Below, one piece after another: positions 11,906 to 22,639 of a DNA stretch of 64,000 nt (position 1 is the stretch's first letter; every line of letters starts with the position of its first letter). The notes under the pieces were generated by a model. The model ran no database searches. It was not told the DNA's origin and saw only the letters and a list, made by a program, of their open reading frames with translations. A program made the translations under genes and the position numbers. The DNA is from Medicago truncatula (lineage: Eukaryota > Streptophyta > Magnoliopsida > Fabales > Fabaceae), in assembly GCF_003473485.1 (NCBI RefSeq), contig NC_053042.1, positions 43,425,762 to 43,489,761 on the forward strand. The letters run 5' to 3'.

Positions 11906-12773
11906 CTATATCTTTTTATCATATTATAACCTAAGCAATGTTGATAATTATATAGCAAAAGCATAATTCTTTAGCATATATAACTCTCAAAATTGAACAC
12001 TGGTACAGTGGTACTTTGTGTCTGAACCTGAACTCAGCTGCCAGCGACACATATGCACCATGGTTTATTGATTGTTTCGAAAAATCAATTGAGTATGCTG
12101 ATCATTATAATGACAGCTATACATTGTTATCAATTGCATTTTCAAATTTTATCTTAAACAATATATCAGGGAGTCAGGGTGGTCAACAATTATGTTTTAT
12201 CATCATAACCGCACCTCAAAGCTCAAGCCACCCCGGAGGAGAGGAAGTGTAGACAAACCCTTAAATTTGAAAGATTTAAATATCCCTACAATTTTAACCC
12301 ACTTGAGTTTTAGTACTTCTAGACTTACTGTTTATGCTGTTATTGATTAGCTAAATGTATGAATGTATATATCTGCTCCCATTTCAGTTTTGGCTCTTCA
12401 TAGTAAAAGGACAAATCCTCATGTTTTTACGCATTAGGGTTTAATCCTTGCAAGTTGTAAATAACCATTATGCACGATAAGTTGGTGCTCACGATAAAAC
12501 TATAACGACTTGTGTCTCTAGACTCTAAGCGTGTGGGGAACAAAACCCAAATGAATATAAAATGTAGGGATTTCAGTTGAAACAAGCTACCAGAAAGGTG
12601 CAGTACATCACGAAATCATACAACACATTGAAAGGTACACCAATACTACCACAAAAAGAAACCTAAGGAGAAATTTCAAGTCCCAAGCACTAGAAAAATT
12701 ACTTATCGCTCCTAAACAAAAATAAACAATCTAGAAGAGAAAACATTCTGTTCTAACCTCTTCACTTCTATCT
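11906..12773. other. Intergenic downstream of the LYR-family gene, no gene seen
   Basis: A+T-rich sequence. The first few hundred bases below 12774 are presumably the 3' untranslated region of the minus-strand gene. A 78-codon ORF at 12016-12252 has no recognisable family. Confidence 0.5.
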
Positions 12774-14872
12774 TTATCCTGACTTACGAATAATTTCTTC
12801 TGATGGGATTTCAAGGGTTGCACCAGCATGCTCTTTTTCAGGCTTCACTACTGCAACAAAAAGTATACAAAAGTAATGAGAAAGATTCAGAACTAGTTTG
12901 GATCAATTTTCATGAACACTTCTAAAAAGTTAAAAAAATGATTATAATATTCGAATTAACAGCTTCTCTTATATATTGAAATCAAATTTTGCACCTAAAT
13001 TTTTTCAGACACTCTTATTAAACTTCTCCATAAACACTTATGAACTTATAATAGCCTTTTTGACTAGCAACAAAGAGCTGGTTTTGATAAACTTCTCAAC
13101 AAGCACTTAAGGAGAAAGAACTACTAAAAAACCTTGTAATAATAATGCGTTTTCTAAACAACAATTTACCATATCTGTTAAAATTAGTGTCCTTGTCTTA
13201 TTTTCTTCAGAAACTCTCTCAAACTTCTCTGTAAACACTAGTTTTTGTGTAAGTCAAAAACTATATAATAGTTCAATTAAGAAGCTCTTCTAACTGTGAA
13301 GCACAGAAGCCTGAGATTAGGTGTGTCCTCGTATTCGACACGCGTCACTGTCAGACACCCGTACGAAGCTCGTACGATGCGTCTCGACAACTCAGGCAAG
13401 TGTCCCAAAATAAACTTTTCTCTGCTTCAGCACACCTTGGACACTCTTTGGATACTCCTTGGACACCTCTCAAAGATATTTACTAGAGTCAAAGATGTGT
13501 CGAAGTAATGATGATCAATGAGTAAAAGACACTAATGTTGATTACATCATTTCTAGCTTTTTGGTAGTATATGGATGGATGAAGGTAAAAGACTATAATA
13601 TCTTGTTATACCAAAAAAAAGTTTTACTGAAAATATGAAATAAATTGCTCAATTGAGATGTGCAGATATGTGGTGTCCTATATTTTTTACATTAATAGTG
13701 TCGTCGCATCCATGTCGTGTCAAATGTCCATAGTCTAGTAAGATAAAAGCTTATCCAAATTGGACCTTAGAGCCAATTTGGATGAACTTCTCATCAAGTA
13801 ATTATAGAAAGGGAAACATAAATTTGAATGAAAACCACTTCTAGTTCCTGAGAAAAATTGTGAGACCCAACTTATAAAATGAAATAAATGTTTTTAAATT
13901 GTAGCTTCCCATATAAGTTGAAACTAAGTTTCTATATCTCAATTATTTAACTTCTCCATAAACATATACACAAGTTGATAAGACTTTTACAAGTGAAAAA
14001 CCATGAACTAATTTTAAGCCATATTTGGATAAAGTACTTAATTTGCAGACTATAAAACAAGGGCTTATCAATTTATTTTGTTAAATGGCAAATATTAGTA
14101 GATTAATTGTGATGTTAGTATTTTTATGCGTGCCAAGACTTGAACCCTAGACCTTTGACACATCAACTCCTTTAATCCCTTAACTCAAATCAGTTGAGCT
14201 ACCCAACCACCCCCACCCCTCATCCCAATAAAGGGTTTATCATTGATAAGCCCTAATGTATAAACTGAATAGCTATTTTTATAATAAAAGTTAAAAGAAA
14301 ACAAATTGTTTTTGTATAAGCTATAAGATGGTTTTATAAGCTATCTTGGAGAGCTTATAAAAATAAGTTGAAACAGCTTACCAACATGTCATAAACTGTT
14401 TTCATAATCCAATTTAAACACTCCCTTAGTTAAGAAGGACTCATAAGCTAAAAGGTAATCAAAACTGATCCAAACAACAATGTTTACCGACACTTCAAAA
14501 CAACAAAAAATAGAAAGAAAAAGCCAAAATAACGAGTACATAGAACTATAAGCATGCTGTAATTTCAAAATCCAAGTGAAGCAAATAATCGAACAGGTGG
14601 AGTGCTCAACGAGAGAGATAGAGAGTACCGTAACTGCCGGCGTCATTATTGAGTGGTGCCTGAACGAGCATGGTAGAGACGAACTCAGCGGCCTCATTGG
14701 CCTGTGCAAGAAGCTTCTGGATTTCCGCTTCGGAGGTGACATTTCGGCTTTCTTCGAACTGCTTACGCACCTCAGCCGCAGATCCCTTCAGCATATGATG
14801 ATCGCCGACGAATGATTTCCGAGTGGCTTTCAACACCGCCCTGTACGCGCTCAGAACTTGTCCTTTCGTCAT
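12774..14872 (-). CDS. MZM1: LYR-motif mitochondrial assembly factor (MZM1/LYRM7-like)
   Basis: Two exons on the minus strand, 14872-14629 and 12850-12774, encode 106 residues. The junction (G, donor GTACTC; acceptor GCAG) restores frame and gives '[20 protein letters not shown]'. Proteins of this family (complex 1 LYR) are small matrix proteins; MZM1/LYRM7 chaperones the Rieske iron-sulfur protein before it enters complex III. Here the LYR signature near the N-terminus appears as A-Y-R (residues 9-11, '[15 protein letters not shown]'), followed by the helical '[21 protein letters not shown]' region and a C-terminal '[12 protein letters not shown]' tail. The size equals the family's. The 1778-bp intron is full of MITE and SINE debris. 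The name rests on remembered family features; a related LYR protein is the alternative. Confidence 0.85.
12880..14000. repeat. Several MITE fragments inside the LYR-gene intron
   Basis: Segments at about 12895-13100 and 13755-13990 share 'tttggat.aacttctc', 'aacttctccataaaca' and 'gcttc.catata.gttgaaa' wording and look like two diverged copies of one repeat. Between them, about 13298-13735, is another repeat, starting 'gaagcacagaagcc' and ending 'catgtcgtgtcaaatgtcc', with many 'gacac' words. It resembles the MITE in the helicase intron near 32612-32770. Exact ends were not determined. Confidence 0.5.
14095..14220 (-). mobile_element. Degraded tRNA-derived SINE (minus)
   Basis: The minus strand reads GGTTGGGTAGCTCAACTGAT and, about 40 bases later, TCTAGGGTTCAAGTCTTGG. 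These are good matches to the A box and B box of an internal RNA polymerase III promoter as found in tRNA-derived SINEs. The element lies in the intron of the LYR-family gene. Confidence 0.65.
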
Positions 14873-15640
14873 CTCTCCGATGATCTCTTTTTCTTACTCC
14901 TTTCGTTTCCTTCAGACTGGTAGTAGCCTAATGCAGTAATGCTCCTCCTACACGTCGTCGTATTTGTTTCATTCAACTATAGAAAATTTTGTCTAAAAAA
15001 AAAAAAAAACTGAGAGTAAATAGAAAGAAAAAACAAAGTTGTCCTATAAGTTCTAACTCAACTATAGAAAGTATCAAAATTGTTAGATCAGATGTCATGC
15101 TCGGGCCTCAAACCCTAAAACCTTCACTTTGTGTGTCAATATGTGTGAATTTATGATCGCTTTGTCATTTCGCCGTTTAATATTCATGTCTAAAACTTTT
15201 AGAATAAATAGAAAGAAAAAAAATAAAAATTGTAATTTTTTGCAAATACCCCTCTCAATTTAGAGAAAATGCAAAAAATCTTCTAAAATTGTTAAACATT
15301 AGACAATTTGTTTTCTTCCTCAGTTTTTTTCATTAACATGATGGGGTAGTTGACTGTTTACATGACATTGTCATATCATCTAACAAATAATGTCCCATCA
15401 TAATGAAGTATTTGCAAATTAAAAAATTGAAAAAAAAAAGTTTTAATTTTTTTAACAATAACATTATGAGCAAATACCCTCGAAATTGATAATAATCAGA
15501 AAATTGATATGTTCTTCATATTTTTCGTATCATTACTTCATGGGATGGTAAAGATCATTTGAAACAAATACTAACTTTCTCAAACTCTCTGTCTCGTATA
15601 TAATTATCTCTAGCACAAACTTCAGATGCTATAACACTAA
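14873..15640. other. Intergenic upstream of the LYR-family gene
   Basis: Presumed promoter region of the minus-strand gene, then A+T-rich DNA. It includes a degenerate SINE (separate entry). No other gene seen. Confidence 0.5.
15068..15180 (+). mobile_element. Degenerate SINE copy
   Basis: The segment ('gatgtcatgctcgggcctc', 'aaaccctaaaaccttc', 'tatgatcgctttgtcatttc') matches word for word, with changes, the better SINE at 24128-24273. The 5' A box part is mostly lost. Confidence 0.65.
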
Positions 15641-15810
15641 GACTATCACTTTTCCCACCCTGTTGCCTTCTCACGCGCCCTACAAAATTCCATAAATACC
15701 CCTGAGCCGGATTACGTAATCCGGACCAGATTGTTAGTGTTTCCATAATATATAATCTGGACAAATACGATATGAATATTTTGTGTCTTTCGTTGATGTC
15801 AAAGGTCTCT

Positions 15811-15875
15811 GTTGACCGTTATACGACCCCCGCATAAGCTGCAATGCAATTGCAGGGGTCGTATGAGCGGTCAAC
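15811..15875. repeat. Imperfect hairpin inside the MULE
   Basis: The arm 'gttgaccgttatacgacccc' and its near-complement 'ggggtcgtatgagcggtcaac' are separated by about 25 bases. A further variant, 'ggggtcatatgatcggtcaa', occurs at 18058-18077 near the other end of the same element. The role is unknown; it may be a transposase-binding site or an inverted gene fragment. Confidence 0.7.
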
Positions 15876-16484
15876 AATGACCATGACACCACTAACACTC
15901 CTAAAATCTACCTAAAAAACTAATTTTTTTTGAAGAAAATGTAAGAAAGGAGGGTGAAGAAGAATGAAGGAAAATGTTGAAGATCCAAGCCTTTTTATAG
16001 CCTAAAACAAGTCATAGGTAATTTGGAAGTCAAGGAAAACGTGTTTTTCATTCAAAACCGTCCAAAAAACGTATTAAAACTCCACTAACCGGCATAACCT
16101 TTGGTGAAACGTCACCGGCCAAAATGTTACTGAGGGTTTCCGGATTTTATAATCCGGAATGCATGAAGCTATTCCGGATTTTAAAGTCCGAACTGCATCA
16201 GACCCTTTTGTTTGGATCGTTTTCGTTGCAAATGCCTTGAAAAAAATAGAACAAAGGTACATAACATAAATTGAAGCAACATGAGAAAAATAAACAGTTA
16301 AAAAAAACCATAATAACAGAAATGATGAATTTTTTGAGAAGGTGTTTTCAAGAGGATTTCTTTGAGTTATATCCTGCTGCCTTGCCAAATGATATATTCA
16401 TCTGGCAAGCAGCAAAATTTAACTCATAGTAACCTCTTGATATTTTTGAGTTATCTCTGTATCAAGGAGGCATCAAGGAGTATC

Positions 16485-16755
16485 TATATATTTTTGACAA
16501 CATGCTGATGATCTTAATCATGCTGTTATATCGAGATCTATATACTTAAAATAGCATGAGAAAGATCCTCAACACAATGACAAAAATTTGGTCTGGTCTC
16601 TTTGGTGTGGTTGTTTGTATTTTTGACAACATGCTGAGGATCTTCATCATGCAGTCAAATAGAGAGCTAACTCATCTATTTGCGACCGCATGAGAAAGAT
16701 CCTGAGCTTAATGACAAAAAATTGCATGGTTTTCTTTGGTGTGTTTGTGTGTTTT
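16485..16755. repeat. Two tandem copies of a roughly 130-bp unit inside the MULE
   Basis: Both copies begin 'tatttttgacaacatgctga', contain 'gcatgagaaagatcct' and end near 'ctttggtgtg', with a diverged middle. They are not coding. Confidence 0.75.
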
Positions 16756-17115
16756 GATGGTATTGAAGCTGAAAATCGGAGAGGATGTATTTATAGAGGT
16801 CATTGGATGTTGTGGGCCACATAAACTCCTGGTGCAATGTGGTCCATACAAAAGAATCATATGCTGAGGTATTCCGGATTTCGTTTTCCAGAACACACTT
16901 ACGCCATAGGTCAATTCGGATTTCGTAATTCGAAAAGTATATCTTTGGTTATTTTATCGATTAAATGAACATATTTGACGTAAATTAAAACATAATGAAA
17001 GTTTAAATAATATATATTATTAAAAACATAATGCAACAACTTAATTCAACAACACATAACGAACACGCGATTAAAACAACATAAAACACGTGATTAATTA
17101 AAACATAGCACATTT

Positions 17116-17550
17116 TCACGGATCATCTAAACTAACTTCTTCCTCCCCTGGTCCCTCCAGCAGAGCCCGAATCTCTTCGTAGTTCCTGGTCCAGTGCAAA
17201 ATTTTCAGAATTTGTTCAACAGATCTAACCAACGAAGCGTCCAACTCTATTGGTCCTTTTGTACTGTGCTGACCAAAGACAGATAACATGGTTCGCACGT
17301 CGTCATCGTTCTTGAGTTTCATCCGGCTGAAGCGAAGAGATCCGGTTGAGTCGGACAACGGACATCGATATTCAACTCCGACCACCCTCCTCGTGTCTCT
17401 GTGGTTGAGTTGACGGTTGATTTGATCCAGCTCATCCTTCAGCTCGGAGAGGGTGACATTGTCTCAAATCCTAAACAAACGGGGTGGTGTTCCACCGTTG
17501 TAGTAGACTGCCGCTAGCTTGGTGTTCATATCAAAGCCAGGGAATTCCAT
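17116..17550 (-). pseudogene. Broken N-terminal ORF of a MULE transposon
   Basis: A 145-codon frame on the minus strand from ATG at 17550 to a stop ending at 17116, interrupted by one in-frame TGA at 17464-17466. Before the stop it reads 'MEFPGFDMNTKLAAVYYNG'; after it, 'NVTLSELKDELDQINRQL', 'DDDVRTMLSVF', 'IELDASLVRSVEQILKIL' and an acidic tail. The 'NDDDVRTM' and 'IELDA' segments resemble the N-terminal region that precedes the zinc-finger and DDE domains in plant Mutator-like proteins; this is from memory of the family. The catalytic part is absent. Its place inside a bounded MULE supports the call. It might still be a captured host fragment. Confidence 0.6.
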
Positions 17551-18562
17551 GTTTTTTTGTTCGATGTAGTTTACTTGTAATGAAAACAGTGACCCATATT
17601 TATAGAGGTATGTGGGCGTTGTGGACCACAAAAAATTGTCGGTGCAATGTGGGACACACAAAAGAATCCAATGCTGAATAAATCCGGATTCTAAAATCCG
17701 AACCAACCCTCACCATACTCAAAGTTCCAAGTTTCCCTCTGTTCACCCAGTGTCGTATGTTTCCGGAATATGAAATCTGGAATATATGCGTATTCCGGAT
17801 TACACCAGAAGCTTTTGGCCGGTGGTCTGCACCACAAAGAAAACGTTTTTCAAAACGTTTGGGTGGTGGTCAAGTTGAAAAACACATTTTTACACGTTTT
17901 TGACTGCATTAATGCCTTTCCCACCCTTTTTTTACCATCACTCCCTTATAAATAGCCTTAATTTTTTCAAAAATATTCACACCCTCTTCTCCTCTTCTAC
18001 AACGATGTGTCTCCATCATTGGCCTTTCATAGAAAAAGGCCTCTTTGGAAATCCAAGGGGTCATATGATCGGTCAATCTGGGTGTGAGGCTGGTTTGCCT
18101 AGGTGTCATGTTGACCATCATGGTCTCTTGTTCCCTAGAGGCCTCTGTGCCTCCTATGTCTCCCCACCAACACCAAAGCTACTGGTATGTCCCATCAGAC
18201 AACATTGGTTTCTTCTTCCCCACCATCTTCTTTCCTCCCCCCAAGTTAAGAGTAGAAATAGATTTAGGATCTTATGTAATAAGCTTAAAAAGCTTGAAAA
18301 TTATTGTAATGTATTGTTCATATATTAATAAAATGAGTTGTTTTTATGTTTGTGTCCTTTTATTTTTGTTTTTTATTTTATTTGCATTTTATTTTACGAA
18401 TTTTGAAGATTAAAATTGCAAAAGTTCTGGTAAAATATTATTCCGGATTTTTAAATCCGAAAACATCTGCAAAATTCTAACAATGCAATCCAGACCAGGG
18501 ATAAAATTGAAAAAAAATAGGGCGCGTGAGGAAACGCGGGAAAAATAATAGTCTAACACTAA

Positions 18563-19273
18563 TAGATGCTTGAGAACATACGATTCACTAGTGTGTGTAT
18601 ATTTGAAAAAAAAATAGCAAGGTCCGTGTTTTTTTTTTTTTTGGGTTGATTCTATGTATATCTTATCAAATATATTGGTCAAATGTTGATATTTGAAGTC
18701 CATGTGAAGTTGAAAATTGCAATTTTTCATGTTCTTTTTATGTTTGAAGGGAATGTTCAATCAATTATCCTTTTTTTTTTAATAATAATGTTCAATCAAC
18801 TTCTTCAAAAAAAAATAATGTTCAATCAATTATCAAGCAGGAAATAGCTGAAAACATATGACGTACGAACCATAATCTAAACTTGAGTATTGAGAGTTTT
18901 TTTGCTCATAACACCTTGGCTAATTTGATTATTACTTACAAATCTTTTCTTTGAAATTTGTCCGACTGAGATTAAAAGTTCCGGAACATACATGTAACAC
19001 ATCTCAAACAACTGAGAAAAGCTCAATATTTTTAGTCATCATTCCTTGTTCCTCACATGTCATTATCTCAAGTACATCATTTCAATAGTTGGATCAGAAT
19101 ATGTTTAAGAATATGAATGATCCCAAACCTATATCATACTAATATATACTCCGGATATTGATTTGGCAAATGGGTCAGGACCAGATGATACTCTAAAAGC
19201 CACACAGTTCATGCACAAAATAAACCAGTCCCAGACTCCTTTTTTCAAGGAAAGACAGAATTTTGTGCAATCA
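18563..19273. other. Intergenic, no gene seen
   Basis: A+T-rich DNA with poly-A/T runs (18605-18650, 18768-18785) and a short repeat 'aataatgttcaatcaa' at about 18781 and 18815. The part nearest 19274 is presumably 3' untranslated sequence of the unknown minus-strand gene. Confidence 0.5.
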
Positions 19274-22200
19274 TCACCTTAATGCATCAATCATTCTACA
19301 ATCATTCTTTCTACGACGGCATCTATGATGAGATTTTTGATCTAGCAAGGTGTTCTCCCCAACCATCTCCATTTTGGAATCTACAGCTGGTACAATGAAG
19401 GTTCAAGTTAGGCTTTGCAAAATGGCAATTACAATACTAGATTTTATATGCAACAAATGCCTTAGTAAATAATGACTTGAAGATGTTATTGTAGAAAATC
19501 TCAACTATAATCAGACATGACAATTAAAATATAGAACCTTTAAACTCATTCACTCTTGTGTACTCTTGCAACAGAGGATCACAAACGTTTATCAGGGAAA
19601 CATAAAGCTTCTAATAGTAATAACAGCAAATCATATTTAATCAAAATTCCATTTAAACACTCATGGCATGCTTAGATCAATACAAGAAGAATAATCATAT
19701 CTTATAACACTAGATGGAGTCGGTTTACATAAATTACTTATGGGCCCATCAATTCCTAGCATGTACAAGTTCAAATACAGACATTCTCAAGGTGCGGAAG
19801 ATTCAACAAGTTGTTCCCATACACGTCAAAACTACCGGAGATGAGATTCTACAATTTTTTCTACCTGAGATGAGACTACTATTTTTTTCTACATTGGAAG
19901 CTAGTCTAACCATTTTTTTTGCTCCTTATTATTGTGTTCTCAATCCTATCTCATCTTGTGTGACCATTCATTCATCTTGACATTCTAATCTTCGCAAAGC
20001 TGAGTTACACGCTTTAGATAGTGACATCCAAAATCTCTTAAGAAAGTTAGTTTGCAAACGAGAGAGCAATGTGTCACCAGGCACAAATATAAATTGCAAA
20101 AATACAATATATATTGTATTGTAATATGTTTCTGTTATTTCTGGCGATTAATTCATCATCTTCAGAACATTCCATTTCCTCACCTCAAAAGTTAGTATAT
20201 AAACAGTAATGCCATTTGCAAATCTCCTCTGACACAAATATAACATCTAACTTCATATTATTAGGACTTCCAGAAAAAAACCTATCTCAATGATGCTCAC
20301 TCACCACGTTATGGCCAATTCCTAACTCAAGCCAAAATGTACAAGTTTACAAAACTATCAACGTGATTGTGTTGTTTCATTCATCACTTGAGATTTTGCT
20401 AAGTATGTATGCCAGGATCTATCTATTTCAGCAATGTACTACTTCAAAAAATACGACTTCAGAAATTTCCACAAGTTTTTCTTAGCACACTCTCCAACCC
20501 TCTCACTTAGCATCTAGGAAGTGAGAATTAATATCAGTCAAAATTTACAAAGAAAAATTGGAGGCCTAACTAAATGGGACTGTTTGACCAAAATATGTTC
20601 TAGATTTCCACTCTCAGGCACTACACAGTTGAAGAATGGAGGAAGATTTGTTTTCCCAACAAGCTGTAACTTCAAACATAAAGATAATATTCAACAAGTT
20701 GGTACATAGATTAAATGATCCTTTTATCCACCAGTCAGAAGCTTCACCAAACTCCAAGGCACATGACATGATGGAATGCAAGCACTACCCTCCCAACAGC
20801 AGAACATATATTATTAAGTCTAAGTTCTAACAGAAAGCTAGTCCAATTATTCAACAAGTTGGTGCATAGATTAAATGATCCTTTTATGATCAACCAGTCA
20901 GAAGCTTCACCAACTCTAAAGCACATGGGATAAGTAATGAAAAGAGAATTTTATGGGAGGGAACTAAATGTTTCCCTCCTTTGGGGATTCAATACCCCCT
21001 CCCCCCCACCCACATAGTTAGCTTTCTACTCTAGGAGCTTAAATAATAACAACCAGTCTCACACATATTGATGTTGTTCCAGAAACTCAGCTTAGCTTAA
21101 AATGAAGTTGCATTACTGTTACAGCAATAGCAAAATAAAATATACTTCTAGGTTATTTTGTTTAGCTTCAAAAAAATATACCAAAAAGTTATTACAAACA
21201 AATAGCATATCGATATAAGAGAAGTAAATTCCCCTGCTGAATGTTTGAAAACTTCAACTTTATAACTGAGTAGAATCTAATTAAAATGATAGGATTTACA
21301 AATCCTACAAAGATGAAATATTATACCAAAAAGATGTGTAAATGAACTGAATTCTTGAAGTTAAAGTAATACAATTCAGTCCTTTCACCTTAAACATACT
21401 ACTTCATTCCAAATCCACTAAGCAATAGCATGTAAGCAAAAGCCCCAAGTTGGTGATTACCCACACAGACAAGTTTGGATCGACTTATTTCGCTTATCTA
21501 TTGGTATAGACACTTGTGGGACTATTTAGGAGAACTTAGGGAAACAGATAGATTATGGCATGACCCTAAGCTATTTTCAGCTTATTTTCATAAGCTATCC
21601 AAAATAGCATATAAAAACAACTTAACTTATAGTATATATAAGAATAGTTTAACTTTATTTTATCTTGTTACAGAAACAACTTATACGCAATATATAAGCT
21701 GATAAATACATACTATATGATAAGCTCTGTTTATCTAAACAGGACCCATATGCTGAATCACCCATAAGAGTAAACCTCGATAGACAAGAATGTTCATGCA
21801 AAAGAACTAAAGATAAGCAGAAAAAGATTAAACCTTTTGGGCAACCAACATCTAAAAATTCCCAAGAAACAAAATTTGATGACAAAAAAATTAAGATAAG
21901 CAGAAAAGATTAAAAAATTTCAGCAATCGACAGCAAAAAAATCTAAAGAAACAAAATTTAACAACAAAAATAAGAAATTTACCTCCAACAAGTTGATTAC
22001 CCCAAAACAAAAGTCTATGATCATCCTCTTCCTCATCAAATTCATCACCATACCCAAATTCAGCATCTCCACGATAACCCGGTTCACTCCCATACCCAGA
22101 TTCATTCCCATTCGCATCAGAACACCCATTCACCCCAAACCCAACACCCACATTCTCCTTTTCCTTCTCTTTCTCTCCACTTCCACCACAATCCCTCGAA

Positions 22201-22631
22201 TTCTTCGCTTCACTCACATCAGAAGACCAATTCGCATCCCCATTGCCAAAAAGTTCCCCGCTTGAATCAGTCCCCATCGCCACCGGAAAATCGGAGCAAG
22301 TTCCGTAAGCAGCGGAAGCACCGACGGAGCAGCAACGTCTTGTGGCGCTGCGATCGCTACTTCGACCGGAAACAGATCTGGAACCGCGGCGGCGGCGTTT
22401 GCGAGCGATGAGACGGTAATTGGCGGGGGGATTGTTGTCGGTGAGGGTTAGTTTGGAGAGGTCAAGGGAAAAAGAAGTGGTGGTTCGGTCGGAGAGACAA
22501 GGTCGTTTGTTGATGTTGTTGTTGTTGTGGGAGTGGGAGCCATGATCGTGGATTTGGTGGAACGGTTTCCAGGTTCGTAGCTGTAATACGCATGTGTCGA
22601 GTGTGGGTTTGTGAGACATGGATTGAGTCAT
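19274..22631 (-). CDS. Plant-specific protein of unknown function (two exons, 251 residues)
   Basis: Exon 1 is 22631-21983 and exon 2 is 19380-19274 on the minus strand. The splice (GGAG, donor GTAAAT; acceptor CTGTAG) joins in frame and gives 'FWGNQLVGDSKMEMVGENT'. The protein has a Ser-, Arg- and Gly-rich N-terminal two thirds with a basic patch 'ARKRRRRGSRS' (about residues 77-87) that could be a nuclear signal, an acidic stretch 'DEFDEEEDDH' (197-206), then the block 'RLLFWGNQLV' and the C-terminal block 'DQKSHHRCRRRKNDCRM'. I recognise this C-terminal combination from uncharacterised plant proteins, but no function is known to me. The 2.6-kb intron contains repeats. The C-terminal exon is short and a single-ORF search would miss it. 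No domain supports an enzymatic role. Confidence 0.8.
20690..20935. repeat. Direct duplication of a roughly 75-bp segment in the intron
   Basis: 'attcaacaagttggt.cat' followed by 'agattaaatgatcctttta' and 'ccagtcagaagcttcacca' occurs at 20690-20770 and again at 20849-20935, with a few substitutions and a 3-base insertion. It lies inside the intron of the unknown gene. Confidence 0.85.
21470..21760. repeat. Degraded 'ataagct' MITE in the intron
   Basis: Words such as 'cataagctatccaaaatagc', 'gataagctctgtttatctaa' and 'atataagctgataaat' are those of the same repeat group as 800-1495. Ends are not precise. Confidence 0.4.
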
Positions 22632-22639
22632 CAGAAGAT

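Larger units (their letters stand above)
15641..18553. mobile_element. Mutator-like element (MULE), 2.9 kb, with perfect 9-bp target duplication
   Basis: The left end GACTATCACTTTTCCC and the right end, inverted GACTATTATTTTTCCC, are terminal inverted repeats that can be followed for roughly 80 bp, both passing through 'cctcacgcgccct' type sequence. The flanks carry the identical 9-mer TAACACTAA (15632-15640 and 18554-18562), the target-site length of Mutator elements. Many near-palindromes of the form 'ttccggatt...aatccggaa' lie inside. The only recognisable coding part is a broken N-terminal transposon ORF on the minus strand (17550-17116). No catalytic transposase domain is present, so the copy is non-autonomous. 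Confidence 0.88.

Noticed and set aside
14576-14815. 79-codon plus-strand ORF over the LYR-family exon
   Set aside because: It is the reverse-strand shadow of the true exon at 14629-14872, which has a family match and a consistent splice partner.
15790-15880. Considered as a transcription terminator or microRNA precursor
   Set aside because: The hairpin lies in a bounded transposon, and nothing else (expression, conserved mature sequence) supports a microRNA. Bacterial-type terminators do not apply here.
17900-18328. 142-codon plus-strand ORF inside the MULE
   Set aside because: No family signature, and several overlapping ORFs in other frames. The region is kept only as possible captured DNA.
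19714-19980. 88-codon plus-strand ORF in the intron of the unknown gene
   Set aside because: No motif, A+T-driven composition, and no splice or promoter context.
21993-22265. 90-codon plus-strand ORF
   Set aside because: It is antisense to exon 1 of the unknown minus-strand gene, with repetitive Pro/Ile composition.
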